Origin: Thiomicrorhabdus sp963677355
GTDB lineage: Bacteria > Pseudomonadota > Gammaproteobacteria > Thiomicrospirales > Thiomicrospiraceae
DNA length: 64,000 nt
Direction: 5' to 3'
Assembly: GCA_963677355.2 (NCBI GenBank)
Contig: CAXXXQ010000004.1
Location: forward strand, 62,001 to 126,000
Below, in pieces: positions 8,588 to 17,397 of this stretch. Numbering within the stretch: position 1 is the first letter of the stretch; each line of letters opens with the position of its first letter. The notes beneath the pieces were generated by a model. The model worked only from the letters and a program-made list of their open reading frames with translations. It was not told the DNA's origin and searched no databases. Made by a program: the position numbers and the translations under genes.

Positions 8588-10327
8588 TTGAGTATTCGTG
8601 AAAAGCAACTGATTGAAGTTTTAGAAGACAATTCGGCCAGTACAATCGGCAATGTCGGTGTCATGATTTTTATTGCCCTGATTGTCAGTTATTTGGGCGG
8701 GAGTTCCCTGATATTCCTCTGGTTGGCTTATATGCTACTGCTTACAGCCATTCGTTATTGGATCAGCCAGAATATTCACGAAATCATCAACAATAACGGT
8801 TATAAGGAGTCTCATGAAACCATCATGATCGTCATTGTTTACATGATGGCATTAGGATGGGGAGCTCTAGCCCTATTTTTCATCAAACAAAATCAGCCAT
8901 TCATTAACGCTTTCATTTTAATAACGATTACCGGTGTCATTGTCACCAGTATGTCGACTCAAGTCTCTATCAAACGTCTCTATTACGGTTTTGTATTGAT
9001 TTCGGTTATCCCGGTTCTGTTTGTACTATTCCAAATGGAAGGTCCGGCATATAAGATTTTTGCCCTTCAGGTTATTTTCTTTGTTATTTACGTGATGAAA
9101 AACGGCAGTATTTTCAATAAAAAAATGGCGGATAACTTTAAGTTGTTTGAAAGCAATGAAAGATTGATTAAAAAACTGAAAAGACAGAAAGAGAGAGCGG
9201 AAGAATTGAGTGAGTTGAAAAGTCAGTTTTTGGCAAATATGTCTCACGAGATCAGAACACCGATGAACGGGATTCTCGGATTTTTACAGATTCTTCAGCA
9301 ACATGAAACGGATAAAAAGAAACTCAAATATCTAAATACTATTGCCAGTTCCAGTAACGATTTGATCAGAATCATCGACGGTATTTTGGATTTCAGCAAA
9401 CTGGAAAAGAATCAAATCGAGATTGTGAAGCATGATTTTAATCCGTTAGAGGTGATTAAACATTCGATTGAACTTTTCAGTGAAAATGCCATCAGAAAAT
9501 CGATTCAGATTAAATTGGAAAAATCGGAAAATATTCCGGCATTTATTCATTCGGATGATTTGCGTTTAAAACAGATCGTCAATAACCTGCTTTCCAATGC
9601 AATTAAATTCTCCACTAAAAACAGTATTATCAAAGTGAAGATGGAATATCTGCCAAGATCATCCCAACTTAAGATCGCGGTTATTGATCAGGGAATCGGT
9701 ATTCCGGCGAATAAAATCGAACATATTTTTGATTCCTTTACCCAGGCGGACAGTTCAACCACTCGAGAATACGGCGGAACCGGACTAGGTTTAGCGATTA
9801 GTTCGCGTTTGGTTGAGTTGTTGGGTGGCAAGATGAAGGTGGACTCCGCTTTAGATGTTGGAAGTAGTTTTAGTTTTACGATTGATGCGCCTATTGTGAA
9901 AAATGAAAATAGATTGCCTGATCCGGAAACAATACAATCATCGCCATTAATGTCGGATGCTCAGATTCTAATCGTTGAAGACAACTTGATTAATCAGAAG
10001 TTAATGGTTGAGTTTATTAGCGGTTTTGGTTTGAACTACGATATTGCCAATAACGGTATTGAAGCGATTGAAGCATTTAAGAGTAATCACTATCAAGTTA
10101 TTTTGATGGACGATAACATGCCGGAGATGACGGGTTCGGAAGCGACTATACAGATACGTCAAATTGAAGCGGATCGGAATCTACAGCCGACACCAATTAT
10201 TGCGGTTACCGCGAATGTAATGCAAGGTGATAAAGAGCGTTTCATGGCTGCCGGAATGAATGATTTAATTACTAAACCGGTGTTAGCCGAAACCTTGAAA
10301 ACCTATTTGAATAAATATTTGAATTAG
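8588..10327 (+). CDS. Hybrid sensor histidine kinase / response regulator
   Basis: Membrane-bound two-component hybrid kinase with unknown signal. The N-terminal 190 residues hold about six hydrophobic segments without a large periplasmic loop, suggesting sensing within the membrane. A HisKA domain follows with the phosphoacceptor His near residue 220 (FLANMSHEIRTPMNGILGF), a HATPase_c domain (NNLLSNAIKFS, DQGIGIP, GGTGLGLAIS) and a C-terminal receiver with VEDN and ILMDDNMPEM, phosphoacceptor Asp near 508. There is no ATG at the front. I prefer the TTG at 8588, which has GAGATGG about 7 bases upstream; a TTG at 8582 in the same frame is possible. No Hpt protein or output regulator is adjacent. 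It may be cotranscribed with mlaA (28-base gap). Confidence 0.9.
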   Translation: MSIREKQLIEVLEDNSASTIGNVGVMIFIALIVSYLGGSSLIFLWLAYMLLLTAIRYWISQNIHEIINNNGYKESHETIMIVIVYMMALGWGALALFFIKQNQPFINAFILITITGVIVTSMSTQVSIKRLYYGFVLISVIPVLFVLFQMEGPAYKIFALQVIFFVIYVMKNGSIFNKKMADNFKLFESNERLIKKLKRQKERAEELSELKSQFLANMSHEIRTPMNGILGFLQILQQHETDKKKLKYLNTIASSSNDLIRIIDGILDFSKLEKNQIEIVKHDFNPLEVIKHSIELFSENAIRKSIQIKLEKSENIPAFIHSDDLRLKQIVNNLLSNAIKFSTKNSIIKVKMEYLPRSSQLKIAVIDQGIGIPANKIEHIFDSFTQADSSTTREYGGTGLGLAISSRLVELLGGKMKVDSALDVGSSFSFTIDAPIVKNENRLPDPETIQSSPLMSDAQILIVEDNLINQKLMVEFISGFGLNYDIANNGIEAIEAFKSNHYQVILMDDNMPEMTGSEATIQIRQIEADRNLQPTPIIAVTANVMQGDKERFMAAGMNDLITKPVLAETLKTYLNKYLN

Positions 10328-10354
10328 CCGGGTTAAGTTAAAGAGAGATGATTA

Positions 10355-10382
10355 AAAAAGCCCTCAAATGAGGGCTTTTTGG
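10355..10382. terminator. Bidirectional rho-independent terminator
   Basis: Symmetric hairpin AAAAAGCCCTCA / TGAGGGCTTTTT with a two-base centre, with T-runs on both strands. It sits between the convergent ends of the hybrid kinase gene (10327) and nhaA (10387). Confidence 0.85.
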
Positions 10383-10386
10383 TTTT

Positions 10387-11754
10387 TTATGATTTTGTTG
10401 AACTGGATATATATCTTAACCAGATAAAACCGATGATGGCGGACACCAGTGAAGCGATGAGAATAGCCGTTTTGGCTTGCAACAGCAAAGCTTCATTACC
10501 GTCCCAGGCGAGGTTGGCGATAAAGATCGACATGGTAAAGCCGATACCACCGAAAAAGGAAACCCCGAAAATCTGACTCATGGTTGAGCCGGTAGGCAGT
10601 TTGGCGATTCCGAGTTTGATGGCTACCCACGATACCCCGGCAATACCGATGACCTTACCGACAATCAATCCAAAAATAACCCCCATTGCCACCGGTTCCA
10701 TTACGACCGTACCCATTTCCGAGAAATTAATCGCAATGCCGGCGTTTGCCAAAGCAAACAACGGAATAATCAATAGGCTGACCGGTAGGTGCATATCGTG
10801 TTCCAGTCGACTTAAAGGTGTCTGTACACGTTTGGCTCCCTTTTCAATTTGACGGACGATCGATTTTTGATCGTCACATAACTGGTAATCCTGGAAATGA
10901 CAATCCGCTTTATGATATTTGGAAACGAGCGTATCGATATGTTCGTTGAAAAACGCCGGATTGAATTTAGGTTTTGCCGGTATCGTCAAAGCGGCTAAAA
11001 CTCCCGCAATAGTGGCGTGAACACCGGATTCCAACATGGCTGCCCACATGAAACCACCAACAATGAAATAAGGTAGAGGATGATGGATTCCGAATCGGTT
11101 AAAAGCGATCATTACCCCAAAGAAAGCAAAAGCAGTAAGCAGATAAATGAAATCAATTTGATCCGTATAGAACAAGGCAATAACCGTTACTGCGCCCAGG
11201 TCATCGACGATGGCCAAAGCAACTAAAAATGTCACCAGTGCGGTTGGTACTCTCTTACCAAGTAGTACTAAAGCACTGATGGCGAAAGCGATATCCGTTG
11301 CCATTGGAATACCCCAACCGGCAGCCCCTTCTGTTCCTGCATTAAAACCGTAATAGATCAAAGCTGGGAAAAACATCCCGCCGACGGCGGCTAAGACAGG
11401 CAAGACCACATTTTTTGGTTCGGAAAGTTCACCGACTAGAACTTCACGTTTGATCTCCAATCCGACTAAGAAGAAGAAAATAGCCATTAAGCCGTCATTG
11501 ATCCAATGATGGATAGAGTGGCTAAGAGTTAGATCCCCTAGAGAAATCGTGAAATAAGTATGAAATACGTGGGCATAGGTATCCGCGTAAGGGCTATTGG
11601 CCAGTACTAATGCAACGATGGTCATAAACATCAAGATCAAACCGGTTGTGGTTTGATTGTGAATGAAGTCTTCGAAAGGCGTCAAAATCCGATCAAAGTG
11701 TTTCTCCCAAGGTGAGAATATTTCATATTCCGTTTTTAACAGTTTTAATTTCAT
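10387..11754 (-). CDS. nhaA: Na+/H+ antiporter NhaA
   Basis: Inner-membrane electrogenic antiporter (2 H+ in, 1 Na+ out) for sodium and pH homeostasis. The diagnostic paired aspartates are present (LAIVDDLGAVTVIALFY), as are the N-terminal signature HHWINDGLMAIFFFLVGLEIKREVLVGEL and MATDIAFAISAL. 455 residues is longer than the E. coli protein (388): there is an extra hydrophilic loop of about 50 residues between the membrane halves (residues about 270-330, HIDTLVSKYHKADCHF), a variant seen in many marine bacteria. It is divergent from nhaD across a 123-base gap, so the two antiporters may be co-regulated. No NhaR gene is adjacent. Confidence 0.96.
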   Translation of the reverse strand: MKLKLLKTEYEIFSPWEKHFDRILTPFEDFIHNQTTTGLILMFMTIVALVLANSPYADTYAHVFHTYFTISLGDLTLSHSIHHWINDGLMAIFFFLVGLEIKREVLVGELSEPKNVVLPVLAAVGGMFFPALIYYGFNAGTEGAAGWGIPMATDIAFAISALVLLGKRVPTALVTFLVALAIVDDLGAVTVIALFYTDQIDFIYLLTAFAFFGVMIAFNRFGIHHPLPYFIVGGFMWAAMLESGVHATIAGVLAALTIPAKPKFNPAFFNEHIDTLVSKYHKADCHFQDYQLCDDQKSIVRQIEKGAKRVQTPLSRLEHDMHLPVSLLIIPLFALANAGIAINFSEMGTVVMEPVAMGVIFGLIVGKVIGIAGVSWVAIKLGIAKLPTGSTMSQIFGVSFFGGIGFTMSIFIANLAWDGNEALLLQAKTAILIASLVSAIIGFIWLRYISSSTKS

Positions 11755-11877
11755 AGCCGATTTCCTAGCTTTCCCGCGAATTTTTACCCAATAATGTTAT
11801 AGGTTTATTTAAAATAAGACTTTATTAATATTATTAATGTTTTTCATTGTACAGATTTATAAAGTGGGATTAAAAAG

Positions 11878-13296
11878 ATGTTTGGAATATCAAAATATCT
11901 TGTCACTAGCTTATTGCTATTAGTGCCAGGATTAGGCTTTGCTAGCGGATCAACCGAAACGCTGGATCTTACAACTCACTGGGCAGGTTTTGTCAGTTTA
12001 GGCATCTTTATTGTGGCTTACTTTCTGGTGATGACGGAAGAGTTTTCCCACTTAAGAAAATCCAAACCGGTCATTTTAGCCGCCGGTTTGATTTGGGCAA
12101 TTATCGCTTATGTCATGGCACAGCACGGTATGCCGCATGCCGCAGAACAGGCGGTCAGACATAATATTCTTGAATTTGCCGAACTGTTCCTGTTCTTGTT
12201 AGCGGCAATGACTTATATCAACGCCATGGAAGAGCGTCAGGTTTTCGGGGCGCTCAGAGGTTGGTTGGTTTCCAAAGGATTCTCTTACACTCAGTTGTTT
12301 TGGATTACCGGTTTTCTGGCGTTTTTCATTTCACCGGTTGCCGATAACTTAACGACCGCGCTATTGATGGGGGCGGTAATTCTTGCTGTAGGAGCGACTT
12401 CTCCCGCATTTATCAGTCTAGGATTTATCAATGTGGTAATTGCCGCCAACGCAGGAGGCGCTTTCAGCCCGTTTGGTGACATTACCACCTTAATGGTCTG
12501 GCAGAAAGGATTGCTACACTTCAGCGAATTCTTCGCGTTATTCATTCCGTCATTGGTGAACTTTGTTGTACCGGCATTGATTATGAGTTTCTTTATTCCA
12601 AAAGAAAAACCGGAGGCTTTGAATGAAAGCATCAATTTGCGTCGTGGTGCCAAGCGTATTATTTTCTTGTTCTTCATGACCATTGTCACAGCCGTTTCTA
12701 TGCACAACTTCCTGCATATGCCACCGGTTCTAGGCATGATGATGGGCTTGGCTTATCTGCAATTCTTTGCTTATTATTTGAAGAAAACAGGTGAGGTTTC
12801 CTATGTCGGTATTGATCAAGGTGAAGGGATGACCCACGAAACCACTAAGCCGGTCACTTTTGATATTTTCAACAAAATTGCTCGTGCCGAGTGGGATACA
12901 TTGCTTTTCTTTTTTGGTGTTATTCTAGCCGTAGGTGGTTTGGGTACATTAGGATACCTAGCAATGGCCTCTGATGTCATGTACAACCAATGGGGTGCAA
13001 CCAATGCCAATATCGCAGTCGGGTTACTTTCTGCAATTGTCGATAATATTCCGGTGATGTTTGCTGTACTGACTATGAATCCGGTAATGTCGGACGGTCA
13101 GTGGCTATTAGTGACTTTAACGGCCGGTGTGGGTGGTTCTTTGTTATCTATCGGTTCTGCTGCCGGTGTTGCTTTGATGGGCCAATCGAAAGGTCATTAC
13201 ACTTTCTTTAGTCATTTGAAATGGACGCCTGCCATTGCGTTAGGTTATGTCGCCAGTATTTGGGTTCACACTTTCATCAATGCGAATTTGTTCTGA
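11878..13296 (+). CDS. nhaD: Na+/H+ antiporter NhaD
   Basis: Sodium/proton antiporter of the NhaD type in the ion-transporter superfamily, common in marine and haloalkaliphilic bacteria. It begins with a signal-like segment (MFGISKYLVTSLLLLVPGLG), has about a dozen membrane segments, and carries the conserved motifs FFISPVADNLTTALLMGAV and NAGGAFSPFGDITTLMVW, with a repeat of the pattern near the end (SAIVDNIPVMFAVLTM, GSLLSIGSAAGVALMG), reflecting an inverted-repeat fold. 472 residues fits the family. Being beside nhaA it gives the cell two unrelated antiporters at one locus. Confidence 0.95.
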   Translation: MFGISKYLVTSLLLLVPGLGFASGSTETLDLTTHWAGFVSLGIFIVAYFLVMTEEFSHLRKSKPVILAAGLIWAIIAYVMAQHGMPHAAEQAVRHNILEFAELFLFLLAAMTYINAMEERQVFGALRGWLVSKGFSYTQLFWITGFLAFFISPVADNLTTALLMGAVILAVGATSPAFISLGFINVVIAANAGGAFSPFGDITTLMVWQKGLLHFSEFFALFIPSLVNFVVPALIMSFFIPKEKPEALNESINLRRGAKRIIFLFFMTIVTAVSMHNFLHMPPVLGMMMGLAYLQFFAYYLKKTGEVSYVGIDQGEGMTHETTKPVTFDIFNKIARAEWDTLLFFFGVILAVGGLGTLGYLAMASDVMYNQWGATNANIAVGLLSAIVDNIPVMFAVLTMNPVMSDGQWLLVTLTAGVGGSLLSIGSAAGVALMGQSKGHYTFFSHLKWTPAIALGYVASIWVHTFINANLF

Positions 13297-13315
13297 TTTC
13301 CATTAACCGGAAAAT

Positions 13316-13350
13316 AAAAAAGGCGATGTTTAATTTCATCGCCTTTTTTA
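13316..13350. terminator. Bidirectional rho-independent terminator
   Basis: Hairpin AAAAGGCGATG / CATCGCCTTTTTT with an 8-base loop; A-run before and T-run after make it work on both strands. It separates the convergent nhaD and CheY-like genes. Confidence 0.85.
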
Positions 13351-13375
13351 TATGCAAGAGTAAAGTTAATTCCTA

Positions 13376-13918
13376 TTAGGAATGCTGTTCCCGTTTTAAT
13401 TTGGCAAGGTAAGCTTTACGTTTTTCTGGAGGCATAGCGGCCAACATTTTTTGTAGTTTGGCTTTTTGATCCTCGGCAAATTGTCGGTGTTGTTGGCTTG
13501 GTGCCTTAATTTTAACGCCGCGTTTTTCTAGATTTTTACGTTCGGCGATTTTATCGATTTTTTCTTTTAAAGTCGCCGCAGTGAAAGGCTTAACGATATA
13601 ACCGTCTACACCCGCTTGCGCAGCTTCTAGAATTTGACTGCGTTTCTGTTCTGCCGTGATTAGCATAAAAGGCATATCTTTCAGGTTTTCATCGGCTCGC
13701 ACACGTTTGAGCAACTCGATACCCGTCATTTCAGGCATGTTCCAGTCACTGACAATAAAGTCGTATTTACCGGATTGGATCATTGGCCACGCTTTGGAAC
13801 CGTCGTTGGCGTCATCAATATTGGTAAATCCCAACTCTTTTAAAAGATTAGTTACGATTCGAATCATGGTGGAGAAATCATCTACCACTAAAATATTTAT
13901 GTCTTTATCGATTGCCAT
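13376..13918 (-). CDS. CheY-like response regulator with basic C-terminal tail
   Basis: Single receiver domain, closest to CheY: acidic pair VVDD at residues 11-14, phosphoacceptor Asp58 in IVSDWNMPEMTG, the Thr/Ser position in FMLITAE and the Lys in YIVKPFTA. The loop after the second strand is DANDGSKAWPMI rather than the usual EDGVDAL. Residues 130-180 form an added charged helical tail (KKR/E/Q-rich, ending KAYLAKLKREQHS) that is not part of CheY. There is no DNA-binding or enzymatic output domain. No che cluster is adjacent, but a chemoreceptor lies at 39650. A role in flagellar or twitching control is plausible but unproven. Confidence 0.88.
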   Translation of the reverse strand: MAIDKDINILVVDDFSTMIRIVTNLLKELGFTNIDDANDGSKAWPMIQSGKYDFIVSDWNMPEMTGIELLKRVRADENLKDMPFMLITAEQKRSQILEAAQAGVDGYIVKPFTAATLKEKIDKIAERKNLEKRGVKIKAPSQQHRQFAEDQKAKLQKMLAAMPPEKRKAYLAKLKREQHS

Positions 13919-14096
13919 TTTAATATTCAGCTTTTTTAAATCAGTGCATTATTATAGTTTTTATTTTTGATTGTATTCAATCAATCATCAAATAATGGTT
14001 GAAAATTAACAAGCTAGAATCATTCCAAAACAGATTATTTAGATTGTAAATGAAGAATGAAATTTGAGGGTGGTGTAGGAGAGATTAAGATTTTAG

Positions 14097-14123
14097 CAAC
14101 TGCCTTTCAGTCGAAGGCAGTTG
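14097..14123 (-). terminator. Hairpin downstream of the H1-like gene
   Basis: Perfect 10-base inverted repeat CAACTGCCTT / AAGGCAGTTG with a 7-base loop, 15 bases past the stop of the minus-strand lysine-rich gene. The T-tract is weak, so termination efficiency is uncertain. Confidence 0.55.
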
Positions 14124-14137
14124 GCGTTAGCAGAATA

Positions 14138-14338
14138 TTAGGCTGCTTTTTTAACGGCTTTTTTTGCGGCAACTTTCAGTTTTTTCTTACTTGAAAGTCC
14201 TTTTTTCATGACTTTTTTAGTTGCTTTTTTAATTACGCTTTTTGCGTTCTTCTTTTTGACGTCTTTTTTGGAAACCGCTTTCATGGTTGCTTTAGTGGTT
14301 GCTTTTTTTACGACTTTTTTCTTTAGCGCCTTTGCCAT
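14138..14338 (-). CDS. Histone H1-like lysine/alanine-rich protein
   Basis: Small, extremely basic protein of 66 residues with 28 Lys, no acidic residue except one Asp, no aromatic residue and no Cys. It is built of irregular KKA, KKV and KKxxKK units like bacterial H1-like (Hc1/AlgP-tail type) proteins that condense DNA. An AGGAA lies 7 bases before the ATG. The 153 bases upstream are AT-rich, with the next gene divergent. A nucleoid-binding role is a family-level inference; low-complexity composition makes any homology claim weak. Confidence 0.7.
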   Translation of the reverse strand: MAKALKKKVVKKATTKATMKAVSKKDVKKKNAKSVIKKATKKVMKKGLSSKKKLKVAAKKAVKKAA

Positions 14339-14491
14339 TGTTTCGTTCCTTATTTTATTTATAAAAGTATTTATTACTGGTTTTTAGTAATAAATTATAT
14401 ACATCATAACTTTTTTAACATTAAAATAACAATTGAAATAACTCAATTTAATATAATATCGCTTCCCTCAAAAATTATTGGAACCCCTCGA

Positions 14492-14752
14492 ATGACTTTT
14501 ATCGAGTTTAAAAAACATCTGTTAGATGCCGAGATATCTCTTCCTAAGTTCAGTAAATTAATCAAAGTGAGTGAAAAAAACCTCCAGTCTTATAAAAAGA
14601 AAGGCGAGGTTCCAAACCCTATTGCGGTGATTGTCGTTTGTTTTGTAGAAATGAAAAAAGCCGGATTGGATTACCATGAGATCATCGAAAAACTGGATCT
14701 TCAAGCTAAAACTAAAAAAGGGGTCGGTTTTGCAGCCAAAAAAGATAAGTAG
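14492..14752 (+). CDS. Small hypothetical protein, possible helix-turn-helix
   Basis: 86-residue basic protein that I cannot place in a named family. The middle (LPKFSKLIKVSEKNLQSYKKKG) has the look of the second and third helices of a Xre-type helix-turn-helix, followed by a hydrophobic helix (AVIVVCFVEMKKAG) and a Lys-rich tail. No strong ribosome binding site is seen before the ATG. It is divergent from the H1-like gene and the shared AT-rich gap of 153 bases probably contains both promoters. DNA binding is a guess from shape and charge. Confidence 0.6.
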   Translation: MTFIEFKKHLLDAEISLPKFSKLIKVSEKNLQSYKKKGEVPNPIAVIVVCFVEMKKAGLDYHEIIEKLDLQAKTKKGVGFAAKKDK

Positions 14753-15048
14753 AATCTAACGGTTTTGCATTGATTCTGCTGATTAATTTCTCCATTAATT
14801 TTGTCTTTTCTATAACGATTCTTTTGCTGTTTAAATGAAGGCATTGATTTTCTAATTAATGTCTTATCTCAATTCAGTTTTATTTGTGTTTCATGTCAGC
14901 TCAATTGACCAAAGTTACTTTTGTCTCTGTGATATTGATTATTGACTTGGATGTGTTTCGAAAATTAATCATCAGTGTTGAAAAGGCCACTAAAAATATC
15001 GATAAAGATGTGTCTTACAACGTGATATCAATAACAGTGATTGAATAG
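14753..15048. other. Intergenic region without recognised features
   Basis: 296 AT-rich bases between the small HTH-like gene and the convergent Lrp/AsnC gene. I find no ORF with a good start, no RNA gene and no convincing terminator hairpin. It has several imperfect ATTAAT-type repeats only. Confidence 0.4.
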
Positions 15049-15513
15049 TTAAGTAATTGGTATAGCGGTTTTATCAATGACTTTTCTTAATACAAAACTG
15101 GTGTGAACACCGCTGACGCCTTTAATTTGAGTAATGTGGTTCAAAAGTAGGTCTTGATAGGCTTCCAGGTCTTTAACCACTACCTTAAGTTGATAGTCGG
15201 CGGTTTGCCCGGTAAGTAACAGACATTCCAACACATTGGGAAGCGATTTGATCGCTTCTTCAAACTCCGAAAACCGTTCTTTGGTGTGTTTATCCATGGA
15301 TATATGCAGCAAAGCCATCAGATCCAAGCCTAGCTTTTTAGCATCCAAAAGAGTGCGGTATCCTAAAATGATACCGGAATCTTCCAGTGCTTTAAAACGG
15401 CGTAGGCAGGCGGAAGGGGATAAACCTATCTGATCGGCAATTTCCTGATTGGTCAATCGACCGTTGTTTTGTAGAGCGGTTAATATCGCTTTGTCGTAAT
15501 TATCTAATTGCAT
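15049..15513 (-). CDS. Lrp/AsnC family transcriptional regulator
   Basis: Feast/famine regulator. N-terminal helix-turn-helix (GRLTNQEIADQIGLSPSACLRRFKALEDSGII, residues about 18-50) and a C-terminal RAM ligand-binding domain (VLECLLLTGQTADYQLKVVVKDLEAYQDLLLNHI, then GVSGVHTSFVLRKV). 154 residues is normal. It is divergent from leuA across 156 bases, and so probably controls leucine synthesis and itself in response to an amino acid; this is inferred from position and family. Confidence 0.92.
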   Translation of the reverse strand: MQLDNYDKAILTALQNNGRLTNQEIADQIGLSPSACLRRFKALEDSGIILGYRTLLDAKKLGLDLMALLHISMDKHTKERFSEFEEAIKSLPNVLECLLLTGQTADYQLKVVVKDLEAYQDLLLNHITQIKGVSGVHTSFVLRKVIDKTAIPIT

Positions 15514-15669
15514 AAAGGTATTTCTTATAATTTTATTTTAAAAATTTGATTATATTTGAAATATTATTTATATATTTAAGTAAATTAAGAAATACTTTGC
15601 AATAAAATTCCCTGTTTTTGTTTATAAAATATTCATCAAGTAAAGCACTACAACGCAGTAGGATAAATA

Positions 15670-17328
15670 ATGAATTCAAATAAATACCAAAGAACCCCAA
15701 CACCGGCTTTGCCGAATCGTCAATGGCCGAATAATTTTTTAACCAAGGCGCCGATTTGGGTGAGTGTCGATTTAAGAGACGGCAACCAGGCTTTAGCCAA
15801 TCCGATGACGGTTGAACAGAAACTAGCTCTGTGGAAACAGTTGGTGGCTATGGGATTCAAGACCATTGAGATCGGATTTCCTTCTGCCAGTCAGCTTGAA
15901 TTTGATTTTACCCGTCGTTTGATTGAAGAGAACTTGATTCCGGATGATGTAACCGTACAAGTTCTGGTCCAGGCTCGCGAGCATTTGATTGAGCGTACCT
16001 ATGAAGCTTTGCAAGGAGTGAAACAGGCAGTCATTCATGTCTATAACACTACATCGATCGTGCAACGCGAGAATGTCTTTGAAAAAAGTAAAGACGAAAT
16101 TAAGGCTATGGCAGTGCAGGGGGCGAAATGGGTACAGGAATATGCCGAAAAAGCGTCACAACAGAATTCTGAAAGCAAATGGGTATTCCAATATTCTCCG
16201 GAAAGTTTTTCGCAGACAGAAACCGATTATGCGGTTGAAGTCTGTCAGGCGGTAATGGACGTTTGGCAGCCGACACCGGAGAATAAGTGTATTTTAAATT
16301 TACCGGCCACGGTTGAAAGCACTTCTCCGAACCGGTTTGCCGATCAGGTTGAATATTTCATTACCCATTTGCAAAATCGTGAATCGGCGATTATTTCGAT
16401 TCATACTCATAATGATCGTGGTTGCGCGGTAGCCGCGGCGGAGTTGTCTTTATTGGCCGGGGCTGATCGTATTGAGGGGACTTTGTTAGGTAACGGAGAA
16501 CGTACCGGCAATATGGATATCGTTACTTTGGCAATGAACCTATACAGTGAAGGAATCGATCCGCAATTGGATCTATCGCAACCAAATAACTGGGTGCCTG
16601 TGGTTGAGGAAGTGACTCAGATAGCAACGCATCCTCGTCATCCATGGGTGGGTGAGGTGGTCTATACCGCCTATTCCGGTAGTCATCAGGACGCAATCCG
16701 CAAATGTTTGTTGAAACAGCAGCCGGACAAACCTTGGAATGTGGCTTATTTACCAATCGATCCTAAAGACCTACACCGAGATTACGAGGCGATTATTCGC
16801 GTTAATAGTCAATCAGGTAAAGCCGGTTCTGCCTTTGTTTTGGCTCAGGAATACGGATTGAATTTACCTAAGTGGATGCAATTGGATTTTGCTCCGGTGG
16901 CTCAGAAACTGGCGGAAAAGCAGGGCGGAGTGGTCAGTCACAAAGATCTCTTTAACGCTTTTTCGACACATTATCATTGTGATGCCAAGGATATAAGCAT
17001 CGATAATTTCCAAATGCATCGTGATGGTGAAATCGAAAAATTGATTTTGGAAGTTAATGGTGAAGTTTGGCAGGGCGAAGGTAATGGCACTTTAAGCGCA
17101 TTGTGTGATGCTTGGCAAAAAAGAACCGGCAATACGGTGGATGTGATCGATTATGCCGAACATGCGGTACATTTTGAAGATAACAATCATATTCAGGACG
17201 CAGGTAAAAATGCCAAAGCCATGGCTTATGTTTATCTACGGATAGGAGATAAAAAGGTCGTAAGTGCTGCGATGGAAAAAGATACCTTATCGGCGATGGT
17301 ATTGGCGGTTTTAAAAGGGTTGATATGA
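15670..17328 (+). CDS. leuA: 2-isopropylmalate synthase
   Basis: Condenses acetyl-CoA with 2-oxoisovalerate, the first committed step of leucine synthesis. The HMGL-like TIM barrel begins with VSVDLRDGNQAL (metal-binding Asp, catalytic Arg) and carries the HTHNDRG metal motif near residue 245. A C-terminal allosteric LeuA dimer domain (about 430-550) is present and should confer leucine feedback. 552 residues and the N-terminal stretch TPTPALPNRQWPNNF mark the longer actinobacterial/pseudomonad LeuA2 type rather than the E. coli type. An AGGATAA lies just before the ATG. No leuBCD genes follow. Confidence 0.96.
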   Translation: MNSNKYQRTPTPALPNRQWPNNFLTKAPIWVSVDLRDGNQALANPMTVEQKLALWKQLVAMGFKTIEIGFPSASQLEFDFTRRLIEENLIPDDVTVQVLVQAREHLIERTYEALQGVKQAVIHVYNTTSIVQRENVFEKSKDEIKAMAVQGAKWVQEYAEKASQQNSESKWVFQYSPESFSQTETDYAVEVCQAVMDVWQPTPENKCILNLPATVESTSPNRFADQVEYFITHLQNRESAIISIHTHNDRGCAVAAAELSLLAGADRIEGTLLGNGERTGNMDIVTLAMNLYSEGIDPQLDLSQPNNWVPVVEEVTQIATHPRHPWVGEVVYTAYSGSHQDAIRKCLLKQQPDKPWNVAYLPIDPKDLHRDYEAIIRVNSQSGKAGSAFVLAQEYGLNLPKWMQLDFAPVAQKLAEKQGGVVSHKDLFNAFSTHYHCDAKDISIDNFQMHRDGEIEKLILEVNGEVWQGEGNGTLSALCDAWQKRTGNTVDVIDYAEHAVHFEDNNHIQDAGKNAKAMAYVYLRIGDKKVVSAAMEKDTLSAMVLAVLKGLI

Positions 17329-17349
17329 TCTTTCGATATTTATTGCTAT

Positions 17350-17378
17350 AAAAAAACCGCCCCAAAAGGCGGTTTTTA
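17350..17378. terminator. Bidirectional rho-independent terminator
   Basis: AAAAAACCGCC / GGCGGTTTTT hairpin with a short CCAAAA loop, between the convergent leuA and rhodanese genes. Confidence 0.85.
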
Positions 17379-17397
17379 TATCAACTTCAATTATCAA

